A stretch of DNA of 9,382 bases, from the NCBI GenBank assembly GCA_011087745.1, contig JAALLB010000051.1, positions 1-9,382 on the forward strand, in the 5' to 3' direction. Within the stretch, counting starts at the first letter, position 1. Each line of letters starts with the position of its first letter. Origin of the DNA: Hyphomicrobiales bacterium (GTDB taxonomy: Bacteria > Pseudomonadota > Alphaproteobacteria > Rhizobiales > Rhizobiaceae). The notes beneath the pieces are model-generated. The model had not been told where the DNA came from. It was given only the letters and a program-made list of their open reading frames with translations, and made no database searches. The position numbers were made by a program, and so were the translations under genes. Shown here in pieces: positions 1 to 6,790 of this stretch.

Positions 1-78
1 TAGTCGCTTAACATTTGAACAAAACGCCCTCCGACAAACAAGCGGCGGTTCAGTAGCTGGGTAGTTACGATTTTTCAT
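1..78 (-). CDS. Possible 5' end of a divergent gene, cut by the window edge
   Basis: A minus-strand reading frame starts at an ATG at 78-76 and stays open for 26 codons to the window edge (begins MKNRNYPATEPP). An AGAAGG sequence lies about 5 nt upstream of the ATG, as a ribosome binding site would. I recognise no family in these residues. Plus-strand frame 2 is also open from the edge to a TAG at 62-64, so a gene end on the other strand is a competing reading. The fragment is too short to decide. Confidence 0.2.
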   Translation of the reverse strand, partial: MKNRNYPATEPPLVCRRAFCSNVKRL

Positions 79-106
79 TGAAACCTTCTGCTGGCATGTT
101 TATACG
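78..106 (+). promoter_or_regulatory. Candidate sigma70-type promoter for gatC
   Basis: TTGAAA at 78-83 (5 of 6 matches to the -35 consensus) and TATACG at 101-106 (4 of 6 to the -10) are separated by exactly 17 bp. Transcription would start near 113 and leave a leader of about 30 nt before the gatC ATG. This rests on motif matching only. Confidence 0.4.
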
Positions 107-142
107 CTTACACAGAACAGTTTCTAAACAGAAAGAATTCCA

Positions 143-430
143 ATGTCTGTTGATATTGATACCGTAAAACGGGTGGCAAAATTATCCCGCATCGCAGTGG
201 ATGATGCCAAGGCAGAAAAAATGCAAGGCGAGTTAAACGCCATTTTTGGATTTATCGATCAACTGAACGAAGTAGATGTTGAAGGTGTTGAGCCGATGAC
301 ATCCGTTGTTCAAATGGATATGCGCAAGCGTGTTGATGAAGTAACGGACGGCAATAAAGCCGAAGATGTAACCGCAAATGCATCGGCAAGCGAAGAAAAC
401 TACTTTATGGTTCCAAAGGTTATTGAGTAG
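143..430 (+). CDS. gatC: Asp-tRNA(Asn)/Glu-tRNA(Gln) amidotransferase subunit C
   Basis: This is GatC, the small subunit that wraps around GatA and GatB and stabilises the cytoplasmic amidotransferase. GatCAB converts misacylated Glu-tRNA(Gln) and/or Asp-tRNA(Asn) to Gln-tRNA(Gln) and Asn-tRNA(Asn). The 95 residues match the family length. The typical N-terminal stretch (VKRVAKLSRIAV) is followed by the helix ending in FIDQLNEVDVEGVEP with the conserved 'V.P' turn, and the usual terminal MVPKVIE. The ATG follows a weak purine-rich AGAAAG. The gene ends in TAG, and the next gene starts 9 nt later in the same frame. gatA follows after one intervening gene, which supports the assignment. The coding sequence is intact. 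Confidence 0.97.
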   Translation: MSVDIDTVKRVAKLSRIAVDDAKAEKMQGELNAIFGFIDQLNEVDVEGVEPMTSVVQMDMRKRVDEVTDGNKAEDVTANASASEENYFMVPKVIE

Positions 431-439
431 GCTTCCTTG

Positions 440-898
440 ATGTTGCGCATCCTAATCTCATCTATGGCAATTTTGTGCTTTGCAAACTCTGTTTTGGCAA
501 AGGAAGTTCCTGTGTTTTTGGAGGGCAAAGTTTATTCAACCGATCCTTCCAAATGCGGTGATGTAACTGAAGATGATAGCTTGCAGCTCAGCAAGGAAGG
601 AATATTTGGCCTGGAATTCGGTTGCACGTTCCTCGGTTTTGAACTGGATAAGGACAAGGATACTGGCGAAACATATTTGGCTATCGCTCGTGCAAATTGT
701 GGGGATGACAGCGGCATAAATCGACCAGATAATATCACGCTTATTGCTCAAGGTGAGGATACCATTACGGTTCAATCACAAAACGAATACATTGTCTCTG
801 AAGCACAGATTTTGCTCTCTCAAAGACTGCCTGAAAATACACAACTTGCGGAAGCATTCCCTGATTATGTATCCCGCGACTGCAAAATATGTAAATAA
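440..898 (+). CDS. Small secreted cysteine-containing protein of unknown function between gatC and gatA
   Basis: I do not recognise a named family. The 152-residue product starts with a likely Sec signal peptide: MLR, a hydrophobic core at about residues 4-19, and a plausible signal peptidase I site after VLA (residue 20). The mature part would be periplasmic or outer-surface. It is acidic and has five cysteines (C39, C62, C87, C148, C151), the last two in a terminal CKIC. The pattern DPSKC...LQLSKEGI...EFGC resembles the 'DP..C....i.l....l....C' layout of many small alphaproteobacterial periplasmic proteins; this is an impression only. I chose the ATG at 440. A TTG at 437 is also in frame and would add one residue. 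No strong ribosome binding site is visible, so translation may be coupled to gatC, whose stop is 9 nt upstream. Its place inside a gatC-gatA pair probably reflects co-transcription, not a role in amidation. Confidence 0.75.
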   Translation: MLRILISSMAILCFANSVLAKEVPVFLEGKVYSTDPSKCGDVTEDDSLQLSKEGIFGLEFGCTFLGFELDKDKDTGETYLAIARANCGDDSGINRPDNITLIAQGEDTITVQSQNEYIVSEAQILLSQRLPENTQLAEAFPDYVSRDCKICK

Positions 899-944
899 AT
901 CAAACCAGAATTTAATCATTCTAACTATTTGAAAAAGATAGAAA

Positions 945-2426
945 ATGTCTGAATTAACGAACCTAACCATCGCTGAAGCCCGTGAAAAACTGCTTGGAAA
1001 AGAGATCACGGCTGTTGAACTGACAGATTCATACCTCAAGGCCATTGAAGAAGTTAATAAAACGCTCAATGCCTACATTATCGTGACCTCTGAAGATGCA
1101 AAAAAGTCTGCACTTCAATCTGATGAAAAAATTGCAAAAGGCGAGGCCGGTGCACTTGAAGGTATTCCCGTTGGTATCAAGGATTTGTTTGGTACAAATG
1201 GCGTTCATACACAAGCTTGCTCGCATATTCTGGATGGTTTTAAACCAAGATACGAATCTACCGTTACCCAAAACATGTGGGACGATGGTGCAGTGATGTT
1301 GGGCAAGCTCAACATGGATGAATTTGCCATGGGTTCATCAAATGAGACTTCTTATTATGGTTCAGTAATCAACCCGTGGAAGGCAAATGCGGATAATTCA
1401 GCGCTAGTCCCAGGTGGTTCATCTGGTGGATCAGCGGCAGCAGTAGCAGCACATTTATGTACGGGTGCTACGGCAACAGATACAGGTGGCTCAATCAGGC
1501 AGCCAGCAGCTTTTACCGGAACTGTCGGCATTAAACCGACATATGGACGTTGTTCACGTTGGGGAATAGTGGCATTTGCTTCTTCACTTGATCAGGCAGG
1601 CCCAATTGCAAGAGACGTGCGTGATGCGGCCATCTTGCTGAAATCCATGGCAAGTGTGGATGCAAAAGACACTACTTCTGTTGATATTGCAGTACCGGAT
1701 TATGAATCAGCCATTGGCCAATCGATGAAGGGCAAGAAAATCGGCATTCCAAAAGAATACCGCGTTGAGGGGATGCCTGAAGAGATCGAAGCTTTGTGGC
1801 AACAGGGTATTCAGTGGTACAAGGATGCAGGTGCAGAAATTGTTGATATTTCATTGCCGCATACAAAATACGCACTACCAGCTTACTATATCGTGGCACC
1901 AGCAGAAGCCTCATCAAACCTTGCCCGCTATGATGGCGTAAAATACGGTCTTCGCGTCACCGGTGATGATATCACTGACATGTATGAAAAAACCCGCTCT
2001 GAAGGGTTTGGCGATGAAGTCCAGCGCCGCATCATGATTGGAACATACGTACTTTCTTCCGGCTATTACGACGCCTATTACCTTCGCGCCCAACGCGTAA
2101 GAACACTAATCAAGCTGGACTTCGAAAATGTCTTTAATCAGGGGATCGATGCAATCCTGACCCCAGCTACTCCCTCTTCAGCATTCGCAATCGGCGATGA
2201 AGAAATGGCATCAGACCCAATCAAAATGTATCAGCAGGATATCTTTACCGTTGCAGTCAACATGGCTGGGCTTCCTGGAATAGCAGTTCCAGCTGGCTTG
2301 GGTCCTAAGGGGCTGCCTCTCAGCTTGCAATTGATCGGAAAGCCATTTGAAGAAGAAATGTTGTTCCAGGCAAGTCATGTAATCGAACAAGCTGCAGGAA
2401 CCTTTATTGCTCCAAAGTGGTGGTGA
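945..2426 (+). CDS. gatA: Asp-tRNA(Asn)/Glu-tRNA(Gln) amidotransferase subunit A
   Basis: GatA is the glutaminase subunit of GatCAB. It releases ammonia from glutamine and passes it to GatB for amidation of the tRNA-bound Glu or Asp. The 493 residues are full length. All three members of the amidase-signature Ser-cisSer-Lys triad are visible: K79 in GIPVGIKD, S159 in the glycine/serine loop PGGSSGGS, and the nucleophile S183 in DTGGSIRQPA. The C-terminal part (MAGLPGIAVPAG, then LPLSLQLIGKPFEE) is also typical. The gene begins 46 nt after the preceding small gene, with only a weak AAAAAGATAG purine stretch before the ATG, and ends in TGA. The frame is intact. gatB, often close by, is absent from the window and must be elsewhere. 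Confidence 0.97.
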   Translation: MSELTNLTIAEAREKLLGKEITAVELTDSYLKAIEEVNKTLNAYIIVTSEDAKKSALQSDEKIAKGEAGALEGIPVGIKDLFGTNGVHTQACSHILDGFKPRYESTVTQNMWDDGAVMLGKLNMDEFAMGSSNETSYYGSVINPWKANADNSALVPGGSSGGSAAAVAAHLCTGATATDTGGSIRQPAAFTGTVGIKPTYGRCSRWGIVAFASSLDQAGPIARDVRDAAILLKSMASVDAKDTTSVDIAVPDYESAIGQSMKGKKIGIPKEYRVEGMPEEIEALWQQGIQWYKDAGAEIVDISLPHTKYALPAYYIVAPAEASSNLARYDGVKYGLRVTGDDITDMYEKTRSEGFGDEVQRRIMIGTYVLSSGYYDAYYLRAQRVRTLIKLDFENVFNQGIDAILTPATPSSAFAIGDEEMASDPIKMYQQDIFTVAVNMAGLPGIAVPAGLGPKGLPLSLQLIGKPFEEEMLFQASHVIEQAAGTFIAPKWW

Positions 2427-2500
2427 TCAAAATTGAAACCTAGTGCATTTGTACTGGGTTGCGCTTCTTACCATTCTCCCTCAGTATTCAAGAACTTGAT

Positions 2501-2510
2501 GAGGAGGAAA
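2501..2510 (+). promoter_or_regulatory. Strong ribosome binding site that fixes the start of the ABM-domain gene
   Basis: GAGGAGGAAA ends 5 nt before the ATG at 2516. It selects this ATG over an in-frame TTG at 2459, which would add 19 poorly conserved-looking residues. Confidence 0.75.
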
Positions 2511-2515
2511 GTGCA

Positions 2516-2812
2516 ATGGCAATTGTGGTCGATTTACATTTAAAGGCAAAAGACAAAGAAAATTACGATAAACTGCATGCAACCCTTACGGCAATTTTGC
2601 CAGATACGGCTGCATACGACGGCGCACAATTGATATCTTGTTCTGCTGATGCAGAAAGCATGACATTTATTGTGCACGAAGTTTGGGATGCAATTGAAAG
2701 TCAACAGGCTTATTTGGGATGGAGAGCTGAAAGAGGCGACATTGATGCACTTGTGACAATGCTTGGTGAAGAGCCCAAATTTGTAGTGCGAGAGCATCTT
2801 GCGTTTGGATAA
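2516..2812 (+). CDS. ABM-domain protein (antibiotic biosynthesis monooxygenase-like)
   Basis: This is a 98-residue single-domain protein of the ABM ferredoxin-like fold. The features seen are a first strand MAIVVDLHLK, a helix (KENYDKLHATLTAIL), a central 'MTFIVHEVWDAIESQQAYLGWR' segment corresponding to the family's 'E.W.s...l..H' region, and a last strand EPKFVVREHLAF. Members include quinol monooxygenases and many proteins of unknown activity that work as dimers without a cofactor. The substrate cannot be told from sequence. It lies 89 nt after gatA with its own strong ribosome binding site, and 98 nt before the broken dioxygenase gene. A functional link to either neighbour is not evident. 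Confidence 0.7.
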   Translation: MAIVVDLHLKAKDKENYDKLHATLTAILPDTAAYDGAQLISCSADAESMTFIVHEVWDAIESQQAYLGWRAERGDIDALVTMLGEEPKFVVREHLAFG

Positions 2813-2910
2813 ATAAATCCAAGATTTCTAGTGTCGCCTCCAATGTCGTATTCTCGACTTGCCGCATAAGAGTTTTGCCTTCATGTTTTTCCTAACTACG
2901 GAGGAACATC

Positions 2911-3741
2911 ATGGGCAAAAAGCTTACGCAGGAACAAGTCGATGGCTATGAGCGCGATGGTTATCTATCACCCATAACAATATTCAGTGAAGCCGAAGCA
3001 GCGCGGTATCGCACGCTTCTGGAAGACGCAGAAGCTAAATACCCGGAAGCTTTGAAAGGCGCAGCGCGTAATAATGCTCATTGTAATTTCACCTTTCTGG
3101 ATGAAATCACACACCATCCGGTTTTGCTGGACGCGGTTGAAGATATTGTCGGACCGGACGTCGTTTGTTGTGCAACCGTACTCTTTATCAAGGAAGCAAA
3201 TGACCCTGGGTTTGTTAACTGGCATTAGGATGGAAAATACATGGGGTTTGAACCCACTAATGGCCTGACTGGCTGGGTTGCCCTGTCAGAAAGCAACGAG
3301 ACCAGCGGATGCATGCAGGTCATTCCAGGTAGCCACAAAGAAGGCATGCGCGATCATGATGATACCTACGCAGACAAAAATATTTTGACCCGCGGGCAGG
3401 AGGCACAAGGTATAGACCCATCGACAGCTGTTTCCATGTCCTTAAAGCCTGGTCAGGTATCTTTTCATCATGAAAGCGTTGTTCATTCCTCCCAGCCTAA
3501 CCAAAGCAATGACCGACGCATTGGCTTTGCCATTCAGACATACTTTTCACCGGCAACTCGCCAAACAAAGGGTACGACGTTTGTACAATTGGCTCGCGGT
3601 GAAGACAAATATGGCCATTTTGAAACCGCTCCACGGCCAAGCAAAGACATGGATCCGGGTGATGTTGCCATGCGAGATCACATGAACAAGTTGTGGTCTG
3701 ATATTTTATATCATGGAACAGATAAACGCCGGGATTACTAA
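2911..3741 (+). pseudogene. Phytanoyl-CoA dioxygenase (PhyH) family gene interrupted by an in-frame TAG
   Basis: This encodes an Fe(II)/2-oxoglutarate-dependent oxygenase of the PhyH superfamily, 276 codons long if read through. The start ATG has an excellent ribosome binding site, GGAGGA at 2900-2905. The first 105 codons run to FVNWH; codon 106 is TAG (3226-3228); the same frame then continues DGKYMGFEP to a TAA at 3741. The ligand motif would therefore be H105-[stop]-D107, where relatives usually have HQD. The rest is well preserved: SGCMQVIPGSHKEG, a distal His ligand at about 192 in VVHSSQPNQSNDRR, and an Arg at about 202 suited to 2-oxoglutarate. HxD, not HxA/HxG, argues for a hydroxylase rather than a SyrB2-type halogenase. 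An ATG at 3241 could start a C-terminal fragment of 166 residues, but it would lack two metal ligands. The substrate is unknown. This may be a recent pseudogene, a sequencing error or a suppressed stop. Confidence 0.85.
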
Positions 3742-3791
3742 AGCCATCAATGAATGGATAAAATAGCGCACAAAGAAACCTCCTGTGCCTG

Positions 3792-3820
3792 TTTACAACC
3801 CACATGCTCAACCCTATGTT
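3792..3820 (+). promoter_or_regulatory. Candidate sigma70-type promoter for prfB
   Basis: TTTACA at 3792-3797 (5 of 6 to the -35 consensus) and TATGTT at 3815-3820 (4 of 6 to the -10) have a 17 bp spacer. Transcription would start near 3827, about 30 nt before the prfB ATG. This suggests prfB is transcribed independently of the broken dioxygenase gene upstream. Motif evidence only. Confidence 0.4.
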
Positions 3821-3856
3821 CTGCCTGACTCTTTTAGACAGACAGGAAATAGAATC

Positions 3857-4985
3857 ATGCGTGCTGAAACGCAAAACTTTGTAACAGAAATCAAGCAGGC
3901 AGTAAGCCTGTTGAGGAGGCATCTTTGACTGGGATGTCGCCCAAAAACGCCTTGAAGAATTAAACACAGCTTCAGAAGACCCAGATCTATGGAATGATCC
4001 GCAAGCAGCACAAAAGCTGATGCGTGAGCGCCAAAGTCTGGAAACCTCTATCAAGACTATCAGGCAAATCGAACAAGAGCTTGAAGACAACCTGGGCATG
4101 ATTGAGCTTGGGGAAGAAGAGGGCGATGAAGACGTCGTCAAGGAAGCTGAAGACGCCCTTGAAACCATGAACAAGGAAATGGGCAAACGCCAGGTGGCCG
4201 CACTTCTTTCTGGCGAACTTGATAATGCAAATTGCTTTTTGGAAGTACATTCCGGAGCAGGTGGAACTGAAAGTCAGGACTGGGCAAACATGCTGTTGCG
4301 CATGTATGTGCGATGGGCTGAGCAGAATGGTTTCAAGGTGGAAATCCAGTCAACAACCGCCGGTGATGAAGCCGGCATCAAAAATGCCTCCATCATGATA
4401 CGTGGCGAAAATGCCTATGGTTGGGCAAAGACTGAATCTGGCGTCCATCGATTAGTGCGGATTTCACCGTTTGACAGTAACGATCGCCGACATACATCCT
4501 TTTCATCTGTATGGATTTATCCTGAAATTGATGACAACATTGAGATTGAAATTCTGGATAAAGACCTCCGTATCGATACATATCGCTCTTCAGGTGCTGG
4601 TGGTCAGCATGTTAATACCACAGACTCTGCTGTTCGCATTACCCATGCGCCAACGGGTATTGTGGTGACATCTTCTGAAAAATCCCAACACCAAAACCGT
4701 GCAAACGCAATGAAAGCTTTGCGTGCAAGGCTTTATGATATCGAGCTCAAGAAGCGTCAGGAAGGCATTCAGGACGCGCACGACAATAAGACAGACATTG
4801 GTTGGGGACACCAAATCCGCTCCTATGTTCTGCAGCCTTATCAATTGGTCAAGGACCTGCGCACTGGCGTTGAAAGCACTTCGCCGGACAGCGTATTGGA
4901 CGGCAATCTAAACCCGTTTATGGAAGCAGCTTTAGCTCATCAGGTTACAGGCAGCGAAGGTGAAGCGGTTGAGGATATTGATTAG
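3857..4985 (+). CDS. prfB: Peptide chain release factor 2, made by programmed +1 frameshift (join 3857-3925, 3927-4985)
   Basis: RF2 recognises UAA and UGA in the ribosomal A site and triggers peptide release. The first 23 codons (MRAETQNFVTEI...LLRRHL) end at an in-frame TGA at 3926-3928. Skipping T3926 continues as DWDVAQKRLEELN and yields 375 residues, the family's normal length. The stop-recognition tripeptide SPF is at about 203-205 (RISPFDSN) and the catalytic GGQ at about 248-250 (SGAGGQHVNT), nearly the same numbering as E. coli RF2. The start ATG has AGGAAA 7 nt upstream. RF2 level controls its own synthesis, because termination at the internal UGA competes with frameshifting. The gene ends in TAG, read by RF1. 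It converges with the AsnC-type gene, with only 28 nt between the two stops. Automated annotation could miss the first exon-like segment and start at the internal ATG at 4020. Confidence 0.97.
3914..3929 (+). promoter_or_regulatory. prfB: prfB programmed +1 frameshift site
   Basis: AGGAGG (3914-3919), a 3-nt spacer CAT, then CTT TGA C (3923-3929). The internal Shine-Dalgarno, its spacing, the slippery CUU that re-pairs on UUU, and the UGA followed by C all match the known E. coli prfB element. It acts as an autoregulatory sensor of RF2 activity. Confidence 0.95.
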
Positions 4986-5013
4986 CAAGAGTTCAGATAA
5001 TGAATCTGCTTAT

Positions 5014-5463
5014 CTAGAGGACATCAAGAGAGACTTTGACCCGATCCATTACGATTGAAGATGTAAATCTGCTGACGTTGGATTCGTCAAAGAAATACTC
5101 TTGGGTGAATTCCTCGTATTCCTTGATACCTTTGACAATTACCACGAGGATGAAATCTGATTCACCCGTTGCGTAGTAACATTGTTGAACCGCGGGAGCA
5201 TTTTTCATTTTGCGTTTGAACATGTCCAAGTGTTGCCGGTTTTAGCGCTCCAGTGAAACCTGCACAATAACAGTCATGTCGCGACCAAGTTTGGATGGGG
5301 ACAGGACGGCAATTTCGTTCTCAACAACACCAGTATCGCGCAGTTTTTTTATGCGTTTTTGAACTGCAGCCGGAGACAACCCGATATCATGCCCGATGGT
5401 CTCAGCCGTAAGCCTGGCATTGGATTGCATTAGGGTCAGAATTTCCAGATCTTTTTTATCCAT
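5014..5463 (-). pseudogene. Lrp/AsnC-family transcriptional regulator with an in-frame TAA
   Basis: If read through, this is a 149-codon Lrp/AsnC regulator, the standard family size. The N-terminal part has the winged-helix DNA-binding domain: MDKKDLEILTLMQSNARLT, then a helix-turn-helix around ETIGHDIGLSPAAVQKRIKKL. After 73 codons, ending VSLER, a TAA at 5244-5242 interrupts the frame. Without any shift it resumes NRQHLDMFKRKMKNAPAVQQ and the effector-binding (RAM) domain CYYATGESDFILVVIV...EYEEF, ending in TAG. TAA is one transition from the Gln codon CAA. I chose the ATG at 5463 because the family begins with MDxxDxxIL. A GTG at 5508 would add 15 residues over a palindrome. The HTH fragment alone would lack the oligomerisation and ligand domain. 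It lies 132 nt beyond the ammonia-lyase on the same strand, so it probably regulated that locus and, as is common for the family, itself. Confidence 0.85.
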
Positions 5464-5479
5464 GCGTGGAGATAAATCA

Positions 5480-5504
5480 CATTTCACACGAAATGCAATG
5501 AAAT
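5480..5504 (-). promoter_or_regulatory. Candidate operator palindrome upstream of the AsnC-type gene
   Basis: CATTTC-acac-GAAATG (5480-5495) is a perfect 6-bp-arm palindrome. An overlapping pair, ATTTCA (5481-5486) and TGAAAT (5499-5504), forms a second symmetry. The site sits 17 nt upstream of the regulator's ATG, where an autoregulating Lrp/AsnC protein would bind. This is inferred from position and symmetry only. Confidence 0.3.
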
Positions 5505-5577
5505 TCACCTGGATTGGGCTGCTTTTGACGAAAAACCTCCCAATTTTAATCAGATGTGAGGTTGGCAGTGATCCAAG

Positions 5578-5607
5578 AATGCAGCATTTTAAAACTTAAG
5601 CTGCATT
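5578..5607. repeat. Inverted repeat overlapping the end of the ammonia-lyase gene
   Basis: AATGCAGC (5578-5585) and GCTGCATT (5600-5607) form a perfect 8-bp stem around a 14-nt A/T-only-but-one loop that contains TTTTAAAA. On the gene's strand one arm lies in the last sense codons. No T-run follows the stem, so a standard intrinsic terminator is not supported. It might be an mRNA 3' stabiliser, a protein site or chance. Confidence 0.35.
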
Positions 5608-6788
5608 GCGCCCCTCCATGATCATTTTAAAAATAGCCGCGTCAGTAATACCCTCTGACCCAATCAAAAGGACACGGGAGTATTCATCCAGCCCAAGCTT
5701 CTGCGACAGCTCTTCATTCTGTCTTGCAGCAATAACAGCAGCGAGCCCAGCAATTGCGCTTTCACCTGCCTCAATTGGCGTGTCACCGTATTGTGAGTTA
5801 GCCAAGAGACGGACAGTCGGAGCAACTAGCGATTCTGGTATGGTGAGAAAGTCGCTTGCTTCTTCAGCAAGTATTTTCCAAGCCATTCCGGACGGTTCAC
5901 ACATGACAAACCGGCCATCAAGGTTTCCTCGGCAATGGAGACATTTGTGGCATTGCCGGTTTTGGAACTCTCATAAAGGCAAGCTGCAAGCTCCGGTTCT
6001 ACGATTACAACACGCGGAGAAGTTTCTTTCCAGTATTGGCGCAAACCAGCTGCAACGCCGGCAGCAAGCCCGCCCACGCCACCTTGCAGAAATACATGGG
6101 TAGGAGCCTGGTCGAGTTCATCGCAGATTTCCTGTGTCATTACACCGTAGCCAGACATTACATCACGAGGGGGCTCAGTATACCCAGGCCAGGATGTATC
6201 TGAAACCACATACCATCCGTTTTCATCAGCTTCCTGCTTTGCCAGAATAACAGAGGCATCATAGTCTCCGTCAATCCGGATCACTTCTGCGCCGAGATCC
6301 TGCATGGCATCAGCTCGCCCTTGGCTTACTTCTGCATGAATGTAAATTCTGCACGGAGATCCGAACCTTTTACATTCCCATGCCAGAGCACGCCCATGAT
6401 TGCCGTCTGTCGCAGAAACCAATGTAATTTGAGCGCACTCTGAAGAATATTTTCCAGCACGGATATCTTCCAGAGAAACATCATGACCAAGTTTTTTGGA
6501 AATCTCGCGTTGAAGAACTCTTTGCGCTGCATATGAGCCACCAAGAGCCTTGAAACTGCCAAGTCCAAACCGTGTTCCCTCATGTTTGTATAAAATTTCA
6601 CCAACACCAATTTCTGAGGCTAATCCGGCAAGGGAAACCAGTTGTGTCGGTGTATAGCCTTCCCATCGAGTGATTTCAGAAAAAGCAGTCTTGAAATTTT
6701 CTTCAGACAATACACGATAAGCCGCATCTCCCGTTTTGCGATTAGCGGCAATATGGTTGAGCAAAGCGATTGGTAGTAAATTTGTCAT
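5596..6788 (-). pseudogene. dpaL: Diaminopropionate ammonia-lyase (ygeX/dpaL type) with a one-base frameshift
   Basis: This PLP enzyme of the fold-type II (tryptophan synthase beta) superfamily degrades 2,3-diaminopropionate to pyruvate and two ammonia. The first frame gives residues 1-296 from the ATG at 6788. It includes the PLP lysine K80 in RFGLGSFKALGG, D128 in SATDGNHG, D197 in SDTSWPGYTEPP and the phosphate-binding glycine loop GGVGGLAAG at 236-244. After ETLMAGLSC the frame is lost, and an out-of-frame tail ends at 5826. The other frame carries EPSGMAWKILAEEASDFLT through to a TAA at 5596. Adding one base near 5899-5903, most simply a G to make the GGT of CGEPS, restores about 397 residues, the length of E. 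coli YgeX. The start lies 2 nt after the amidohydrolase stop, so the two are translationally coupled. As sequenced, the protein lacks its last quarter and is probably inactive. Confidence 0.88.
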
Positions 6789-6790
6789 GG

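Noticed and set aside
143..898. gatC and the secreted-protein gene as one gene read through TAG
   Set aside because: They are in the same frame, separated by TAG GCT TCC, but GatC ends at its family-typical PKVIE and the second product begins with its own signal peptide.
2805..2822. TTGGAT...ATCCAA stem at the end of the ABM gene as a terminator
   Set aside because: A 6-bp weak stem overlapping the stop codon without a following T-run is not convincing.
3497..4186. A 229-codon open frame on the minus strand opposite the dioxygenase end and prfB
   Set aside because: It is antisense to two well-recognised genes, is serine-rich low-complexity at its start and matches no family I know, so it is a shadow of prfB and PhyH codons.
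4994..5015. Short inverted repeats (AGATAA/TTATCT and CAGAT/ATCTG) between the convergent prfB and AsnC-type genes as a bidirectional terminator
   Set aside because: The stems are only 5-6 bp, AT-rich and mutually exclusive, and no T-run follows on either strand.
2911..6788. Full reassignment of TAG/TAA to glutamine
   Set aside because: TAG and TAA both terminate several intact genes in this window at normal family ends, so a whole-code change is not supported; only suppression or mutation remains.
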